Origin: Diaminobutyricibacter sp049994905
GTDB taxonomy: Bacteria; Actinomycetota; Actinomycetes; Actinomycetales; Microbacteriaceae
Assembly (NCBI RefSeq): GCF_049994905.1
Contig: NZ_CP188258.1
Location: 3,162,001 to 3,226,000 of the forward strand
Reading direction: 5' to 3'
DNA: 64,000 bases
Of this stretch, positions 51,337 to 60,511 are shown piece after piece. A model generated the notes under the pieces. That model had not been told where the DNA came from, made no database searches, and saw only the letters and a program-made list of their open reading frames with translations. Position numbers and translations under genes: made by a program. Every line of letters starts with the position of its first letter. The stretch's first letter is position 1.

Positions 51337-51738
51337 ATGGAGTACAACGTCACGAAGAGCGACGACGAATGGCGCACCGAGCTCAGCCCCGACCAGTTCG
51401 CGGTGCTGCGCGAGGCCGCGACCGAGCGCCCGTGGACGGGCGAACTGCTCGACGAGGAGCGCGCCGGCCTGTACACCTGTGCCGCCTGTGGCGCCGAACT
51501 CTTCAAGAGCGGAACGAAGTTCGACTCCGGCTGCGGTTGGCCGAGCTTCTACGAATCGGTTCGCCCGGAGGCCGTCGAGCTGATCGAGGACCGCAGCCTG
51601 GGAGTGGTCCGCACCGAGGTCCGCTGCGCGAGCTGCGGCTCGCATCTCGGTCACGTGTTCGACGATGGTTTCGGTACGCCGACGGGCGACCGTTACTGCA
51701 TGAACTCCCTCTCGCTCACCTTTTCGCCGGCAGAGTAA
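51337..51738 (+). CDS. msrB: Peptide-methionine (R)-S-oxide reductase
   Basis: This 133-residue MsrB starts at ATG 51337, preceded by GGAAAGGA. The structural zinc Cys pairs are CAACG and CASCG, and the catalytic Cys is in RYCMNSLSLTF at the C-terminus, with GCGWPSFYE and GHVFDDGF around the active site. It repairs methionine-R-sulfoxide with thioredoxin. A nitroreductase-family gene follows after 4 bp. Confidence 0.95.
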   Translation: MEYNVTKSDDEWRTELSPDQFAVLREAATERPWTGELLDEERAGLYTCAACGAELFKSGTKFDSGCGWPSFYESVRPEAVELIEDRSLGVVRTEVRCASCGSHLGHVFDDGFGTPTGDRYCMNSLSLTFSPAE

Positions 51739-51742
51739 CCGG

Positions 51743-52294
51743 GTGACGTCCTTTCTCGAGGCTGTCGCGAGCCGGCGCTCGTACTCGCGCGTCACCGATG
51801 AGGCCCCGACACACGACGCGCTGCTTCCCCTCGTCGCCGCTGCGGGCCGCGTCGCCGACCACAGCTCGCTGCGCCCGTGGCGGGTGATCGAGTTGCGCGG
51901 CGACGCCCGCAACCGGCTGGGTGCGGCGTTCGTCAAGGATGCCGGTGCACACGGCCCCGACGCCGAAAAGCTCGCAGGGAAGCCGCTGCGTGCACCCCTG
52001 CTGCTGGCGATCGTCTCGGTGCGGCACCGGAGCGACAAGGTCCCCGGCTGGGAGCAGGACGCCGTCGCCGCGGGTGTCGCCCATACGCTGAGCCTGCTGC
52101 TGCACGAGGCGGGCTGGGGCGTCTTCTGGCGCACAGGCGCCCATACGCGTTCGAAGGCCGTGCACAAAGCTCACGGCCTGGCCCGGAACGAGCGCCTGCT
52201 CGGCTGGCTCTACGTCGGCGGCGTCCCGGAGGACTCACGCGAGGGCCACCGCCCGTCGATCGATGCGGAGCGCTACCTCACCGCGCTGGGCTGA
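51743..52294 (+). CDS. Nitroreductase-family flavoprotein (YdjA-like)
   Basis: This 183-residue protein starts at GTG 51743, four bases after msrB, and is co-transcribed with it. FMN-binding features are SRRSYSRVTDE at the N-terminus, ADHSSLRPWRVIEL, and GWGVFWRTG near the C-terminus. It is compact, like E. coli YdjA. It reduces nitro or quinone-like compounds with NAD(P)H; the natural substrate is unknown. Its end overlaps the convergent DMT gene by 22 bp. Confidence 0.87.
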   Translation: MTSFLEAVASRRSYSRVTDEAPTHDALLPLVAAAGRVADHSSLRPWRVIELRGDARNRLGAAFVKDAGAHGPDAEKLAGKPLRAPLLLAIVSVRHRSDKVPGWEQDAVAAGVAHTLSLLLHEAGWGVFWRTGAHTRSKAVHKAHGLARNERLLGWLYVGGVPEDSREGHRPSIDAERYLTALG

Positions 52295-53247
52295 CGCCAG
52301 CGGATGCTCGCGACGGCGACGGCGACGAGCGCGAGGAGCGTTCCCGCGACGGTCGTCCAGGCGATCGGATGCGCGGAACTCGGCAGCACCAGGTCGAGCG
52401 CGAGCGCGGTCAGCAGCTGGCCGGCAACGGTTGCGAGGCCGAGGATGAGCACGCCGGTGATGCGCACGAGAAGGGATGACCCCGCGATGAACACGCACCC
52501 GATCGCGCCACCGAGGTACAGCCACCACTCGGTCGGGAGACTGGACGGCCAGCCCACGATCGACGAGTGCACCACCGTGGCGATGACGAGAACGGTGGTG
52601 CCGACCACGAAGTTGATGAACGTCGCGCTGAGCGCGCTCGATGCGACGACGCGCACCTGACCGTTCACGGCCTGCTGCCACCCCATCCCGAGCCCGGCGA
52701 GCAGCGGGAGCACCAGCATCCACAGGGGGACGCTGTGCGTGAGCTGCGCCGACACCGCCCAGGTGACCGCGATGAGGGCGAGCACGGCGCCGGTGACACG
52801 GGAGGGCGTGAGGGCCCGCCGACCGCCGGGCCCGAGCCCGATGCGGTCGAGCACGAGGCCGCTGACCGTCTGGCCCGCGACGATCGCGACGGTGAAGAGC
52901 GCTACGCCGAGCACGGCAGCGGTGAGTCCCTGCGAGAGCACGAGGAATGCCCCGGCGCTCCCGCCCAGCACGTACCACCAAGGCAGCGAGCGCGCACGCA
53001 GAGCACTGGCGACGCGACCGAGCCCACGCCGGCCCGACGGTGCGATGGCGAGCGCGACGAAGAGGATCAGGAGGCCTGAGCCGAACGAGATGGTCGCTGC
53101 GACGAAACCGTCGCCGAGCTGCTGGCCGAGCTCACCGTTGATACGGGACTGGACCGCCACACCCGCGCCGCAGATGAGCGCGAAGACGATGGCGAGCCAC
53201 ACGGGGACCGGCGTACGGCGGCGGGTCTCCTGGTCGTCGGGCACCAC
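52273..53247 (-). CDS. DMT-superfamily transporter (DUF606/YdcZ type)
   Basis: This is a 324-residue protein with ten hydrophobic helices in two homologous halves: VFALICGAGVAVQSRINGELG at the start of the first and PLLAGLGMGWQQAVNGQVRV at the start of the second. This duplicated DUF606 arrangement is a small-metabolite exporter type. The start is a GTG at 53247. It probably belongs to the transcription unit of the small acidic ORF upstream. Confidence 0.87.
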   Translation of the reverse strand: MVPDDQETRRRTPVPVWLAIVFALICGAGVAVQSRINGELGQQLGDGFVAATISFGSGLLILFVALAIAPSGRRGLGRVASALRARSLPWWYVLGGSAGAFLVLSQGLTAAVLGVALFTVAIVAGQTVSGLVLDRIGLGPGGRRALTPSRVTGAVLALIAVTWAVSAQLTHSVPLWMLVLPLLAGLGMGWQQAVNGQVRVVASSALSATFINFVVGTTVLVIATVVHSSIVGWPSSLPTEWWLYLGGAIGCVFIAGSSLLVRITGVLILGLATVAGQLLTALALDLVLPSSAHPIAWTTVAGTLLALVAVAVASIRWRQPSAVR

Positions 53248-53265
53248 TCCAGCCTATTGTCCGGG

Positions 53266-53409
53266 TCAGGGCGCCGGCGCGTCACCGTCCGACGGCTCGG
53301 GCTCCGGTAGCCACGGAATGGTCTCTTCGGGCGCCACGAGTTTCTCTTCGCTCAGGTCGTAGTCGTCCGCCGACGCGTCGTCGTTCTTTCCGTCGTCCGT
53401 TCCACCCAT
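53266..53409 (-). CDS. Small acidic protein (47 residues)
   Basis: An ORF too short for usual cut-offs starts at ATG 53409 with a near-perfect GGGGAGG four bases upstream. The 47-residue product begins MGGTDDGKNDDASADDYDLS and ends EPEPSDGDAPAP. It is strongly acidic, with no hydrophobic segment. It lies 72 bp after the E2 gene and 18 bp before the transporter start on the same strand. I recognise no family. The ribosome-binding site and consistent codon use support reality. Confidence 0.65.
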   Translation of the reverse strand: MGGTDDGKNDDASADDYDLSEEKLVAPEETIPWLPEPEPSDGDAPAP

Positions 53410-53481
53410 GACTGCCTCCCCAGGTCGCGGCGCCGCTGCGCCCGCTCCCAGCGTAGCCTCGGCTGCCGCCTGCGGTCAGGG

Positions 53482-54795
53482 TCAGGCGGGAGGGGCGTCC
53501 GCGAGCAGGTCGAACGGATGCTCGATCGAGTCGGCGACGGCCCGCAGCATCCCCGCTGCCACCCCGCCGTCGCACACACGGTGATCGAAGACCAGCGAGA
53601 GCTGGACGATGCGGCGCGGCACGATCGATCCGCCGACCACCCACGGCCGCTCGATGAATCGTCCGACACCGAGGATCGCGACCTCGGGGTAGTTGATGAT
53701 GGCCGCGCTGCCGTCGACGCCGAGGCTGCCGTAGTTGTTGATCGTGAACGTCGAGCCTGCCAGTTCTGACGGCGCCGCCTTCCCGTCGCGTGCCGTACGG
53801 GTGAGCCGGTCGAATTCGCCGTCCAGTCCGCGCAGGGTGAGGGTTTCGGCGTGCCGCACCACAGGGACCACGAGTCCGCGTGGGGTGTCGACGGCGAAGC
53901 CGAGGTTCACTCCGTCGAACTCCTCGATCGACGCCGCGTCGGAGCTGAGGCGTCCGGCGAGCACCGGGTACTGGGCGAGTGCCGACAGCGTGAAGCGCGC
54001 GATGAAGGAGAGGAGCGACGGATGCCGGTCCCCGAGCCACATGCGCGAACGGAGGTCCCAGAGATCGGTCGCGTCCACATCCACCCAGACGGTCGCCTCG
54101 GGGATCTCGCTTCGGCTCCGCGACATGGTGGCCGCGACGGTTCGGCGGAAGATTCCGAGCGGTGTGACGGAGCGGATTCCGAGGCCGGTTCGTTCATCCG
54201 TTCCCCCGGCCGGCGCAGCGACGACGGTCGTCGCGCCGGACGATGCCGACTCGACGTCGCGGCGGGTGATGAGTCCGCCCGGCCCGGACCCCGCGAGGGC
54301 TGCCAGGTCGAGCCCGCGGGTCTTGGCGAGTCGGCGCACGACCGGCGAGATCACGGCGGGATGCGCGGCGACGCTCGGCCGGACGGCGGGAGTCACAGCA
54401 GGCGGCTGCTCGACAACGCGGGTGGGTGCACCCACGAGTGCCGCACGACGGCGGCGGCCGGTGTGCCGGGTCTCGGTGGTTCCGTACCCGACGAGGACGT
54501 TCCCTGAGCGCTGGGCTGCCTGTTCGGCTACCGGTGCCGCCGGTGCCGTGTCACCGCCCGCATCCACTTCGATCAGCGGAGCCCCGACGCGCAGGTCCTC
54601 CCCTTCTTCGCCGTGCAGCGCACTGATGGTGCCACCGTAAGGGGACGGCACCTCGACGACCGATTTCGCCGTCTCGACCTCGGCGACCGGCTGGTCGACG
54701 ACGACCTCCTCGCCGACCTGCACGAGCCAGCGCACCAGGGCCGCCTCGGTGAGTCCCTCGCCGAGATCGGGAAGCAGGAAGATCTGCGCGGTCAT
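53482..54795 (-). CDS. bkdC: Branched-chain 2-oxoacid dehydrogenase E2 (lipoyl acyltransferase)
   Basis: This 437-residue E2 has an N-terminal lipoyl domain with the lipoylated Lys44 in VETAKSVVEVP, a Pro/Ala linker, a peripheral-subunit-binding domain (about residues 145-180, ISPVVRRLAKTRGLDLAALAGSG) and a catalytic domain with FDHRVCDGG near the C-terminus. Lacking a second lipoyl domain, it looks like Bkd-type rather than pyruvate-type E2. It overlaps the E1beta gene by 4 bp. E3 must be supplied elsewhere. Confidence 0.9.
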   Translation of the reverse strand: MTAQIFLLPDLGEGLTEAALVRWLVQVGEEVVVDQPVAEVETAKSVVEVPSPYGGTISALHGEEGEDLRVGAPLIEVDAGGDTAPAAPVAEQAAQRSGNVLVGYGTTETRHTGRRRRAALVGAPTRVVEQPPAVTPAVRPSVAAHPAVISPVVRRLAKTRGLDLAALAGSGPGGLITRRDVESASSGATTVVAAPAGGTDERTGLGIRSVTPLGIFRRTVAATMSRSRSEIPEATVWVDVDATDLWDLRSRMWLGDRHPSLLSFIARFTLSALAQYPVLAGRLSSDAASIEEFDGVNLGFAVDTPRGLVVPVVRHAETLTLRGLDGEFDRLTRTARDGKAAPSELAGSTFTINNYGSLGVDGSAAIINYPEVAILGVGRFIERPWVVGGSIVPRRIVQLSLVFDHRVCDGGVAAGMLRAVADSIEHPFDLLADAPPA

Positions 54796-55847
54796 GCGCC
54801 CGCAGTCCCGTCGTCAGGCTCGGCACCGTCATCCCACTGCAGGCGGTCGACGGCGTCGAGCAGCCGATCGACGCTGGGCAGGTAGTACTCCTCGAGCTTC
54901 GGCGGTGCGAACGGTGTGTCGAAGCCGGTCACCCGCAGCACCGGGGCCTCGAGGTAGTGGAAGCAGCGCTCGGAGACCCTGGCAGCGATCTCCGATGCAA
55001 CGCTCGCGAATCCGGGCGCCTCTGCCACGACGACGGCACGCCCCGTCGAACGCACGGCGGCGGTGACGGTCTCGTCGTCGAACGGCACGAGGCTGCGCAC
55101 GTCGACGACCTGGAGGCTGCGCCCCTCCTCCGCGGCCGCATCGGCAGCTGCGAGGGCGACGGGCACCGACGGACCGTACGCGATGATCGTGGCGTCGGTT
55201 CCTTCGCGGATGACCTGGGCGCGCCCGATTTCGGGCAGCGGCGCCGTTGTGTCGACCGTTCCACTCGTCCAGTAGAGCTTCTTGGGCTCGAGGAAGATCA
55301 CGGGGTCGGGGTGTGCGATCGCGGCGCGGAGCAGCCCGTAGGCATCCTGCGGCGTCGCCGGCGTCACCACGGTGAGACCGGGTGTGTGCGCGTAATACGC
55401 CTCCGACGAGTCGGAGTGGTGCTCGACCCCGCCGATGCCGCCCGCATACGGAATGCGGATCACCAGGGGCAGCCGCACAGCGCCGCGGGTGCGGTTGCCC
55501 ATCTTGGCGACGTGGTCGACGATCTGCTCGAAGGCCGGGTATGCGAAAGCGTCGAACTGCATCTCGACGATCGGACGCATCCCGTTCATGGCCAGCCCGA
55601 CCGCGCTGCCGACGATGCCGGCTTCCGCAAGAGGTGTGTCGAAGCACCGGTCTTCGCCGAATCGCGCCGTGAGGCCGTCGGTGACGCGGAAGACCCCGCC
55701 GAGCGGACCGACGTCTTCGCCGAAGACGAGAACCGACGGGTCTGCTTCGAGGGCGTCGGCGAGTGCCCGGTTGAGCGCCTGCGCCATGGTCATGGTCGGT
55801 GTCGGTGTCGTGTCCGACCGCAGGTCGGCGTCATGCATGAGGGTCAT
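54792..55847 (-). CDS. bkdB: 2-oxoacid dehydrogenase E1 beta subunit
   Basis: This 351-residue transketolase-like subunit shows MAQALNRALADALEADPSVLVFGEDVG, FDTPLAEAGIVGSAVGLA and the C-terminal LVPFDDETVTAAVRSTGR domain. It provides half of the thiamin-diphosphate active site in the alpha2beta2 E1. Its start overlaps E1alpha's stop by 4 bp (ATGA), and its stop overlaps the E2 start likewise. Confidence 0.92.
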   Translation of the reverse strand: MTLMHDADLRSDTTPTPTMTMAQALNRALADALEADPSVLVFGEDVGPLGGVFRVTDGLTARFGEDRCFDTPLAEAGIVGSAVGLAMNGMRPIVEMQFDAFAYPAFEQIVDHVAKMGNRTRGAVRLPLVIRIPYAGGIGGVEHHSDSSEAYYAHTPGLTVVTPATPQDAYGLLRAAIAHPDPVIFLEPKKLYWTSGTVDTTAPLPEIGRAQVIREGTDATIIAYGPSVPVALAAADAAAEEGRSLQVVDVRSLVPFDDETVTAAVRSTGRAVVVAEAPGFASVASEIAARVSERCFHYLEAPVLRVTGFDTPFAPPKLEEYYLPSVDRLLDAVDRLQWDDGAEPDDGTAGA

Positions 55848-56959
55848 TTCACGTCTCCTGTCCCGGCGGCGTCTGCTGCAATCTCGCCCGCCAGCATCGC
55901 CGCCTGCTCCTGCAGCTGCGGAGTCCTGGTCGCGTAGACGAACTCGAAGAGGTCGGATGGGTCCGGCACCGTCTCCGCATTCATCCCGTCGCGCAGGGTG
56001 CTGGCTACGCGCTCCGCCTGGCTGTGGATCTCGGCTTCGTCACCGTCGCCGAGCACGCCCAGGCCACGAAGGTAGGTGCGGATGCGCTTCAGCGGGTCCT
56101 TCTCACGCCAGGGCGCGACCTCGTCGTCGCTGCGGTAGCGCGTGGCGTCGTCTGCGTTGGTGTGGGACTCGATGCGATAGGTGACGGCCTCGATGAGACG
56201 AGGGCCGGCGCCCGAGCGCGCAGCCGAGACCGCATCCCCGAGAACGGAGAGCAGAGCGGCGAGATCGTTGCCGTCGACGCGCTGGCCGGGCATCCCGTAG
56301 CCGATCGCCTTGTGGGCGATCGACGGGGCGGCGAGCTGCCTGCGCAGCGGCACGGAGATGGCGTAGCCGTTGTTCTGCACGAAGAACACGACGGGCAGGT
56401 GGAAGACGGCTGCGAAGTTGAGCGCTTCGTGGAAGTCGCCTTCGCTGGTCGCCCCGTCGCCGCAGATCGCGAGCACCACCGTGTCTTCGCCGCGGAGCTT
56501 CGCCGCGTGCGCGAAACCGACGGCGTGCAGCAGCTGGGTGGCCAGCGGCGTCGCCTGGGGTGCGACGTTGTGCCGGTGCGGGTCGTAGCCGGAATGCCAG
56601 TCACCGCGCAGCAGCGAGAACGCCTCGACGGGGTCGACACCACGGCTGAGCACGGCGACCGTGTCACGGTAGGTCGGGAAGAGCCAGTCCTGGTCGCCCA
56701 GCACGAGCGACGCGGCGACCTCGCAGGCTTCCTGGCCGTGCGACGAGGGGTAGACGGCCAGCCGACCCTGACGCACGAGCGCGCTGGCCTGGTCGTTGAC
56801 GCGACGACCGATCACGAGGTGGCGGTAGCCGTCGATGAGCCGGTCGCGCCCGGGAAGCGCGTACTGCTCGTCGGGCGTGAACGTGCCAGTGGGGTCGATC
56901 AGCTGCACCGGATCGCGGCGGGGAAGCAGGCTCTCGGGCAGCACTGTATCGGGGAGCAT
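55844..56959 (-). CDS. bkdA: 2-oxoacid dehydrogenase E1 alpha subunit
   Basis: I start this 371-residue protein at ATG 56959, with AAAGGAGA upstream; a longer frame crosses into the promoter region. The thiamin-diphosphate motif runs from GDGATSEGD (about 167-175) to NN at 196-197. YPSSHGQEACEVAA and YRIESHTNADD are typical of branched-chain E1alpha. With E1beta and E2 it oxidises branched-chain 2-oxoacids from Val/Leu/Ile to acyl-CoA precursors of branched fatty acids. It is divergent from an Lrp-type gene. Confidence 0.92.
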   Translation of the reverse strand: MLPDTVLPESLLPRRDPVQLIDPTGTFTPDEQYALPGRDRLIDGYRHLVIGRRVNDQASALVRQGRLAVYPSSHGQEACEVAASLVLGDQDWLFPTYRDTVAVLSRGVDPVEAFSLLRGDWHSGYDPHRHNVAPQATPLATQLLHAVGFAHAAKLRGEDTVVLAICGDGATSEGDFHEALNFAAVFHLPVVFFVQNNGYAISVPLRRQLAAPSIAHKAIGYGMPGQRVDGNDLAALLSVLGDAVSAARSGAGPRLIEAVTYRIESHTNADDATRYRSDDEVAPWREKDPLKRIRTYLRGLGVLGDGDEAEIHSQAERVASTLRDGMNAETVPDPSDLFEFVYATRTPQLQEQAAMLAGEIAADAAGTGDVK

Positions 56960-57083
56960 CCGTTCTCCTTTGAAAGACAACACCTCTTCATAGAGTGAGG
57001 CTTTCGGACCTGCGATGCCAGTTGCGCCCCACTTTCGAGACGATGGCCGGCCGGAAGCTCCGAATTGCGGCATAATGTCCACC

Positions 57084-57557
57084 ATGAGTTCCGATGGCGA
57101 CCGTCGGATGGACGGAATGCGCGCGCAGGCAGACGACGTCGATCTGCGCATCGTGCAGGAGCTGCGCCGTGACGGGCGAGCCTCGATCACGGCAGTCGCC
57201 GAAGCAGCACACATCTCGCGCGCGAATGCCTATGCGCGACTGGCCCGCCTGCTCGAAGACGGCGTGATCACGGGCTTCACGGCGAAGGTCGACCCGCGTC
57301 TCACAGGCAGGGGATCATCTGCGTACGTGACCATGCGGGTCGACCAGGCATCGTGGCAGGAGCTGCGCGAACGGCTCGGGCAGATCCCGGAGGTGGAACA
57401 TATCGCCCTCGTCGGCGGAGACTTCGACGTGCTGCTGCTGGTGAGGGCCCGCGACAATGAAGACCTCCGGCGCGTGGTGCTCGAAGAGCTGACGGCCATC
57501 CCGTCGGTGAAGGACACGAAGACCGCGCTGATCTTCGAAGACCACGACACGCGCTGA
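57084..57557 (+). CDS. Lrp/AsnC-family regulator (BkdR-like)
   Basis: This 157-residue regulator starts at ATG 57084. CATAAT at 57071-57076 is a good -10 box for a leaderless start there; an ATG nine bases earlier overlaps it. The helix-turn-helix covers about residues 14-63 (DDVDLRIVQELRRDGRASIT and ISRANAYARLARLLEDGVIT). The RAM effector domain follows, with VALVGGDFDVLLLVRA-type strand. It is divergent from the Bkd operon and probably senses branched-chain amino acids. Confidence 0.9.
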   Translation: MSSDGDRRMDGMRAQADDVDLRIVQELRRDGRASITAVAEAAHISRANAYARLARLLEDGVITGFTAKVDPRLTGRGSSAYVTMRVDQASWQELRERLGQIPEVEHIALVGGDFDVLLLVRARDNEDLRRVVLEELTAIPSVKDTKTALIFEDHDTR

Positions 57558-57610
57558 GCGCTGCGCCGCTCGTCAGCGGCTTGCCGCTCGCAAGGCGATC
57601 TGCAAGAATT

Positions 57611-57632
57611 ACTTTCCGAACGATCGGTCACT
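57611..57632. promoter_or_regulatory. PaaR-type operator before the thiolase operon
   Basis: A 22-bp imperfect palindrome runs actttccgaac then gatcggtcact. It fits the corynebacterial PaaR motif as I recall it (ACTNACCG-NN-CG-NN-CGGTNAGT) at all but two fixed positions. It lies 63 bp before the thiolase start. The half-site cgatcggtc recurs at 63689 upstream of the TetR gene. Confidence 0.65.
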
Positions 57633-57694
57633 AATTATCGATCCGGCGCCTGGTCCGCGCAATGGGCCCGAAGACAATGCGGTCGGGAGTGAGC

Positions 57695-58882
57695 ATGGCA
57701 GAGGCCTACCTCGTCGGAGGCGTGCGCACGGCGGTCGGTCGCTACGGCGGTGCACTCGCGGGCATCCGCGCTGACGACCTCGCCGCACTCGTGGTCGGCG
57801 AAGCACTGCACCGCGCCGGGGCCGACCCGGCATTGGTGGACGACGTCATCCTCGGCGCCGCCAACCAGGCCGGCGAAGACAACCGCAACGTCGCGAGGAT
57901 GTCCGTGCTGCTTGCAGGGCTTCCGGATGCTGTGCCCGGCATCACGGTCAACCGGCTCTGCGCATCCGGGCTCTCCGCCATCACCCTCGCCGCGCAGGCG
58001 GTGCGCGCCGGCGACGCCGACATCATCGTCGCCGGTGGCGTCGAGTCGATGACCAGGGCCCCCTGGGTCCAGGCCAAGCCCGAGCGCGCGTTCGCCAAAC
58101 CGGGCCCGCAGTTCGACACCTCGATCGGCTGGCGGTTCGTCAACCCCCGTCTCGCCGCCCGTGACAAGGCGACATACTCGATGCCGGAGACCGCGGAAGA
58201 AGTCGCCCGCGTCGACGGAATCTCTCGCGAAGACGCGGACGCATTCGCACTGCAGAGCCACCAGCGTGCGGCCGCCGCGGTCGACGCCGGCCACTTCGAC
58301 GACGAGATCGTCGCGGTCGCCACGCCCACAGGGCCTGTGGCTCTCGACGAAGGCATCCGCCGCGACACGAGCCTGGAAGCGCTCGCCTCCCTCCGGCCCG
58401 TGGTCGCCGGCCGCACCGTGGTGACGGCCGGCAACTCGAGCCCGCTCAACGACGGCGCTTCCGCGATCGTGGTGGCCAGCGGCGACGCGGTGAGACGCCT
58501 CGGCCTCATCCCGCGCGCCCGGGTGGTCGTCGGGACCAGCGTCGGCCTGGCACCGGAGATCATGGGACTCGGGCCCGTTCCGGCCACGCAGCGCGCGCTG
58601 GACCGCAGCGGACTCTCACTCGACGACCTCGGCTCGATCGAACTCAATGAGGCCTTCGCGAGCCAGTCGATCGCCTGCATGCGGCGCCTCGGCCTCGATG
58701 AGGCGAAGGTCAACGCGGATGGCGGCGCCATCGCCCTCGGCCACGCGCTCGGCTCGAGCGGGTCGCGGCTCGTCGTCACCCTGCTCGGGCGCATGGAACG
58801 CGAAGACTCCCGGTACGGACTCGCGACCATGTGCATCGGGGTCGGCCAGGGCGCCGCCCTGATCCTGGAGCGCATCCGATGA
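57695..58882 (+). CDS. Thiolase (acetyl-CoA C-acyltransferase), phenylacetate-cluster type
   Basis: This 395-residue thiolase starts at ATG 57695, with GGAG upstream; two in-frame ATGs further up lack spacing. The acyl Cys is residue 89 in VNRLCASGLSA, His in the C-terminal GGAIALGHALGSSGSR and the second Cys in MCIGVGQGAALI. It probably cleaves 3-oxoadipyl-CoA to succinyl-CoA and acetyl-CoA, the last paa step. Its stop overlaps the enoyl-CoA hydratase start (ATGA). Confidence 0.92.
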   Translation: MAEAYLVGGVRTAVGRYGGALAGIRADDLAALVVGEALHRAGADPALVDDVILGAANQAGEDNRNVARMSVLLAGLPDAVPGITVNRLCASGLSAITLAAQAVRAGDADIIVAGGVESMTRAPWVQAKPERAFAKPGPQFDTSIGWRFVNPRLAARDKATYSMPETAEEVARVDGISREDADAFALQSHQRAAAAVDAGHFDDEIVAVATPTGPVALDEGIRRDTSLEALASLRPVVAGRTVVTAGNSSPLNDGASAIVVASGDAVRRLGLIPRARVVVGTSVGLAPEIMGLGPVPATQRALDRSGLSLDDLGSIELNEAFASQSIACMRRLGLDEAKVNADGGAIALGHALGSSGSRLVVTLLGRMEREDSRYGLATMCIGVGQGAALILERIR

Positions 58883-59613
58883 CGACTCTCGCCGTGGAAC
58901 GGCGACCCGACCGCGTGATCGTCCGGCTCGACCGGCCCGAGACGCGCAACGCCATCAACGAGGAGATGGTCGACGAACTCCACGCGGTCTGCGCGGAGCT
59001 CGAGTCGACACCCCGCATCCTGCTCCTGGTGGGCAGCAACGGCGTGTTCGCGTCGGGCGCCGACATTGCCGAACTGCGCGAACGCCGGGCCGCGGATGCG
59101 CACCGCGGCGTCAACTCCGGCCTCTTCCTGCGCATCGCCGCCCTTCCGATGCCGGTCATCGCGGCCATCGACGGCTATGCGCTCGGCGGCGGCGCCGAAC
59201 TCGCCTACGCGGCAGACTTCCGGATCGGAACGCCTGCGCTGCGCATCGGCAACCCCGAGACGGGGCTCGGCATCATCGCGGCCGCCGGAGCGCTGTGGCG
59301 TCTCCGCGAGCTGGTCGGTGAGCCGCTCGCCAAAGAGATCCTCCTCGCCGGGCGCATCCTCGGCGCCGACGAAGCCCTGGCCGCACGCCTCGTGACCGAG
59401 ATCCATCCGGCCGACGAGCTCGAAGCCGGCGCGAACGCGCTCGCCGACCGAATCGCAACAAACGACCCGCTCGCGACCCAATACACCAAGGCCGTGTTCC
59501 ACGCGTCCGACGACGAACACCCGCGGGCCGACCAGGATGCGCAGGCCGTGCTGTTCGAATCGCCCGAGAAGATCAGGCGCATGACCGAGTTCCTCGAGAG
59601 GAGACGCCGGTGA
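58879..59613 (+). CDS. paaF: Enoyl-CoA hydratase/isomerase (PaaF-like)
   Basis: This 244-residue crotonase starts at ATG 58879. The oxyanion loop is SGADIAEL and GYALGGGAELA, and both catalytic glutamates are visible (GGGAELA and NPETGLG). In the phenylacetate pathway this enzyme hydrates 2,3-dehydroadipyl-CoA. It is translationally coupled to the thiolase before it and overlaps the next start by 4 bp. Confidence 0.87.
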   Translation: MTTLAVERRPDRVIVRLDRPETRNAINEEMVDELHAVCAELESTPRILLLVGSNGVFASGADIAELRERRAADAHRGVNSGLFLRIAALPMPVIAAIDGYALGGGAELAYAADFRIGTPALRIGNPETGLGIIAAAGALWRLRELVGEPLAKEILLAGRILGADEALAARLVTEIHPADELEAGANALADRIATNDPLATQYTKAVFHASDDEHPRADQDAQAVLFESPEKIRRMTEFLERRRR

Positions 59614-60503
59614 ACGCCGCACCCGCCCCATCCGCTCCCGACCGCGAGGCGGTCCCCGAGCGCGTCGGCGTGCTCGGAGGTGGCCGCATGGGCGCCGGCA
59701 TCGCCCATGCGTTCCTTCTCGCGGGCGCCGAAGCCGCCGTCGTCGAACGAGACCGGACGTCCGCCGACGCCGCGCGCGCCCGCATCCTGCGCGCGGTCGA
59801 AGCCAGCATCGAACGCGGCACGACCACGCTCAGCCTCGAAACCGTGGCCCCCCGTCTGCACGTCGGAGAAGACCTCGATGTCTTCGCACATGTCGGCCTG
59901 GCGATCGAGGCCGTTCCGGAAGACCTGGTCACTAAACACGAAGCGCTCTTCGCCGTCGAAACAGTGCTGCCGGCCGGCGCCAGCCTGGCGAGCAATACGT
60001 CGTCGCTCTCGATCGACGACCTCGCGGTCGTGCTGAAGCGACCCGAACAGTTCCTCGGCCTGCATTTCTTCAACCCGGTTCCGGCATCCCTGCTCGTCGA
60101 AGTCGTCACCGGAACCGCGACCGACCCGCGCCTGGTCGCGCAGGCGCAGGACTGGGTGCGCGCACTCCGCAAGACGCCCGTCACGGTCGCCGACGCGCCC
60201 GGGTTCGCCTCCTCCCGGCTCGGCGTCACCCTCGGCCTCGAAGCGATCCGGATGCTCGAAGACGGCGTCGCCTCGGCGGCAGACATCGACGCGGCCATGG
60301 TGCTCGGCTACAAGCACCCGATGGGGCCGCTGCGCCTCACCGACCTGGTCGGGCTGGATGTGCGACTCGGCGTTGCCGAATACCTCGCCGACCGCCTCGG
60401 TCCGCGCTTCGAGCCGCCGGACCTGCTGCGGCGCCTCGTCGCCGAAGGAAAACTCGGCCGAAAGACCGGGCAGGGGTTCTACACGTGGGACGAGGCGCAG
60501 TGA
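59610..60503 (+). CDS. paaH: 3-hydroxyacyl-CoA dehydrogenase (PaaH-like)
   Basis: This 297-residue protein starts at GTG 59610. The NAD-binding motif GVLGGGRMGAGIA is near residue 20. Catalytic residues appear as Ser/Asn in SNTSSLSI and His in LGLHFFNPVP around residue 150, and the C-terminal helical domain has GYKHPMGPLRLTDLVGLD. It oxidises 3-hydroxyadipyl-CoA in phenylacetate breakdown. The convergent paaI gene follows 8 bp after its stop. Confidence 0.9.
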   Translation: MNAAPAPSAPDREAVPERVGVLGGGRMGAGIAHAFLLAGAEAAVVERDRTSADAARARILRAVEASIERGTTTLSLETVAPRLHVGEDLDVFAHVGLAIEAVPEDLVTKHEALFAVETVLPAGASLASNTSSLSIDDLAVVLKRPEQFLGLHFFNPVPASLLVEVVTGTATDPRLVAQAQDWVRALRKTPVTVADAPGFASSRLGVTLGLEAIRMLEDGVASAADIDAAMVLGYKHPMGPLRLTDLVGLDVRLGVAEYLADRLGPRFEPPDLLRRLVAEGKLGRKTGQGFYTWDEAQ

Positions 60504-60511
60504 TCCGCGAC

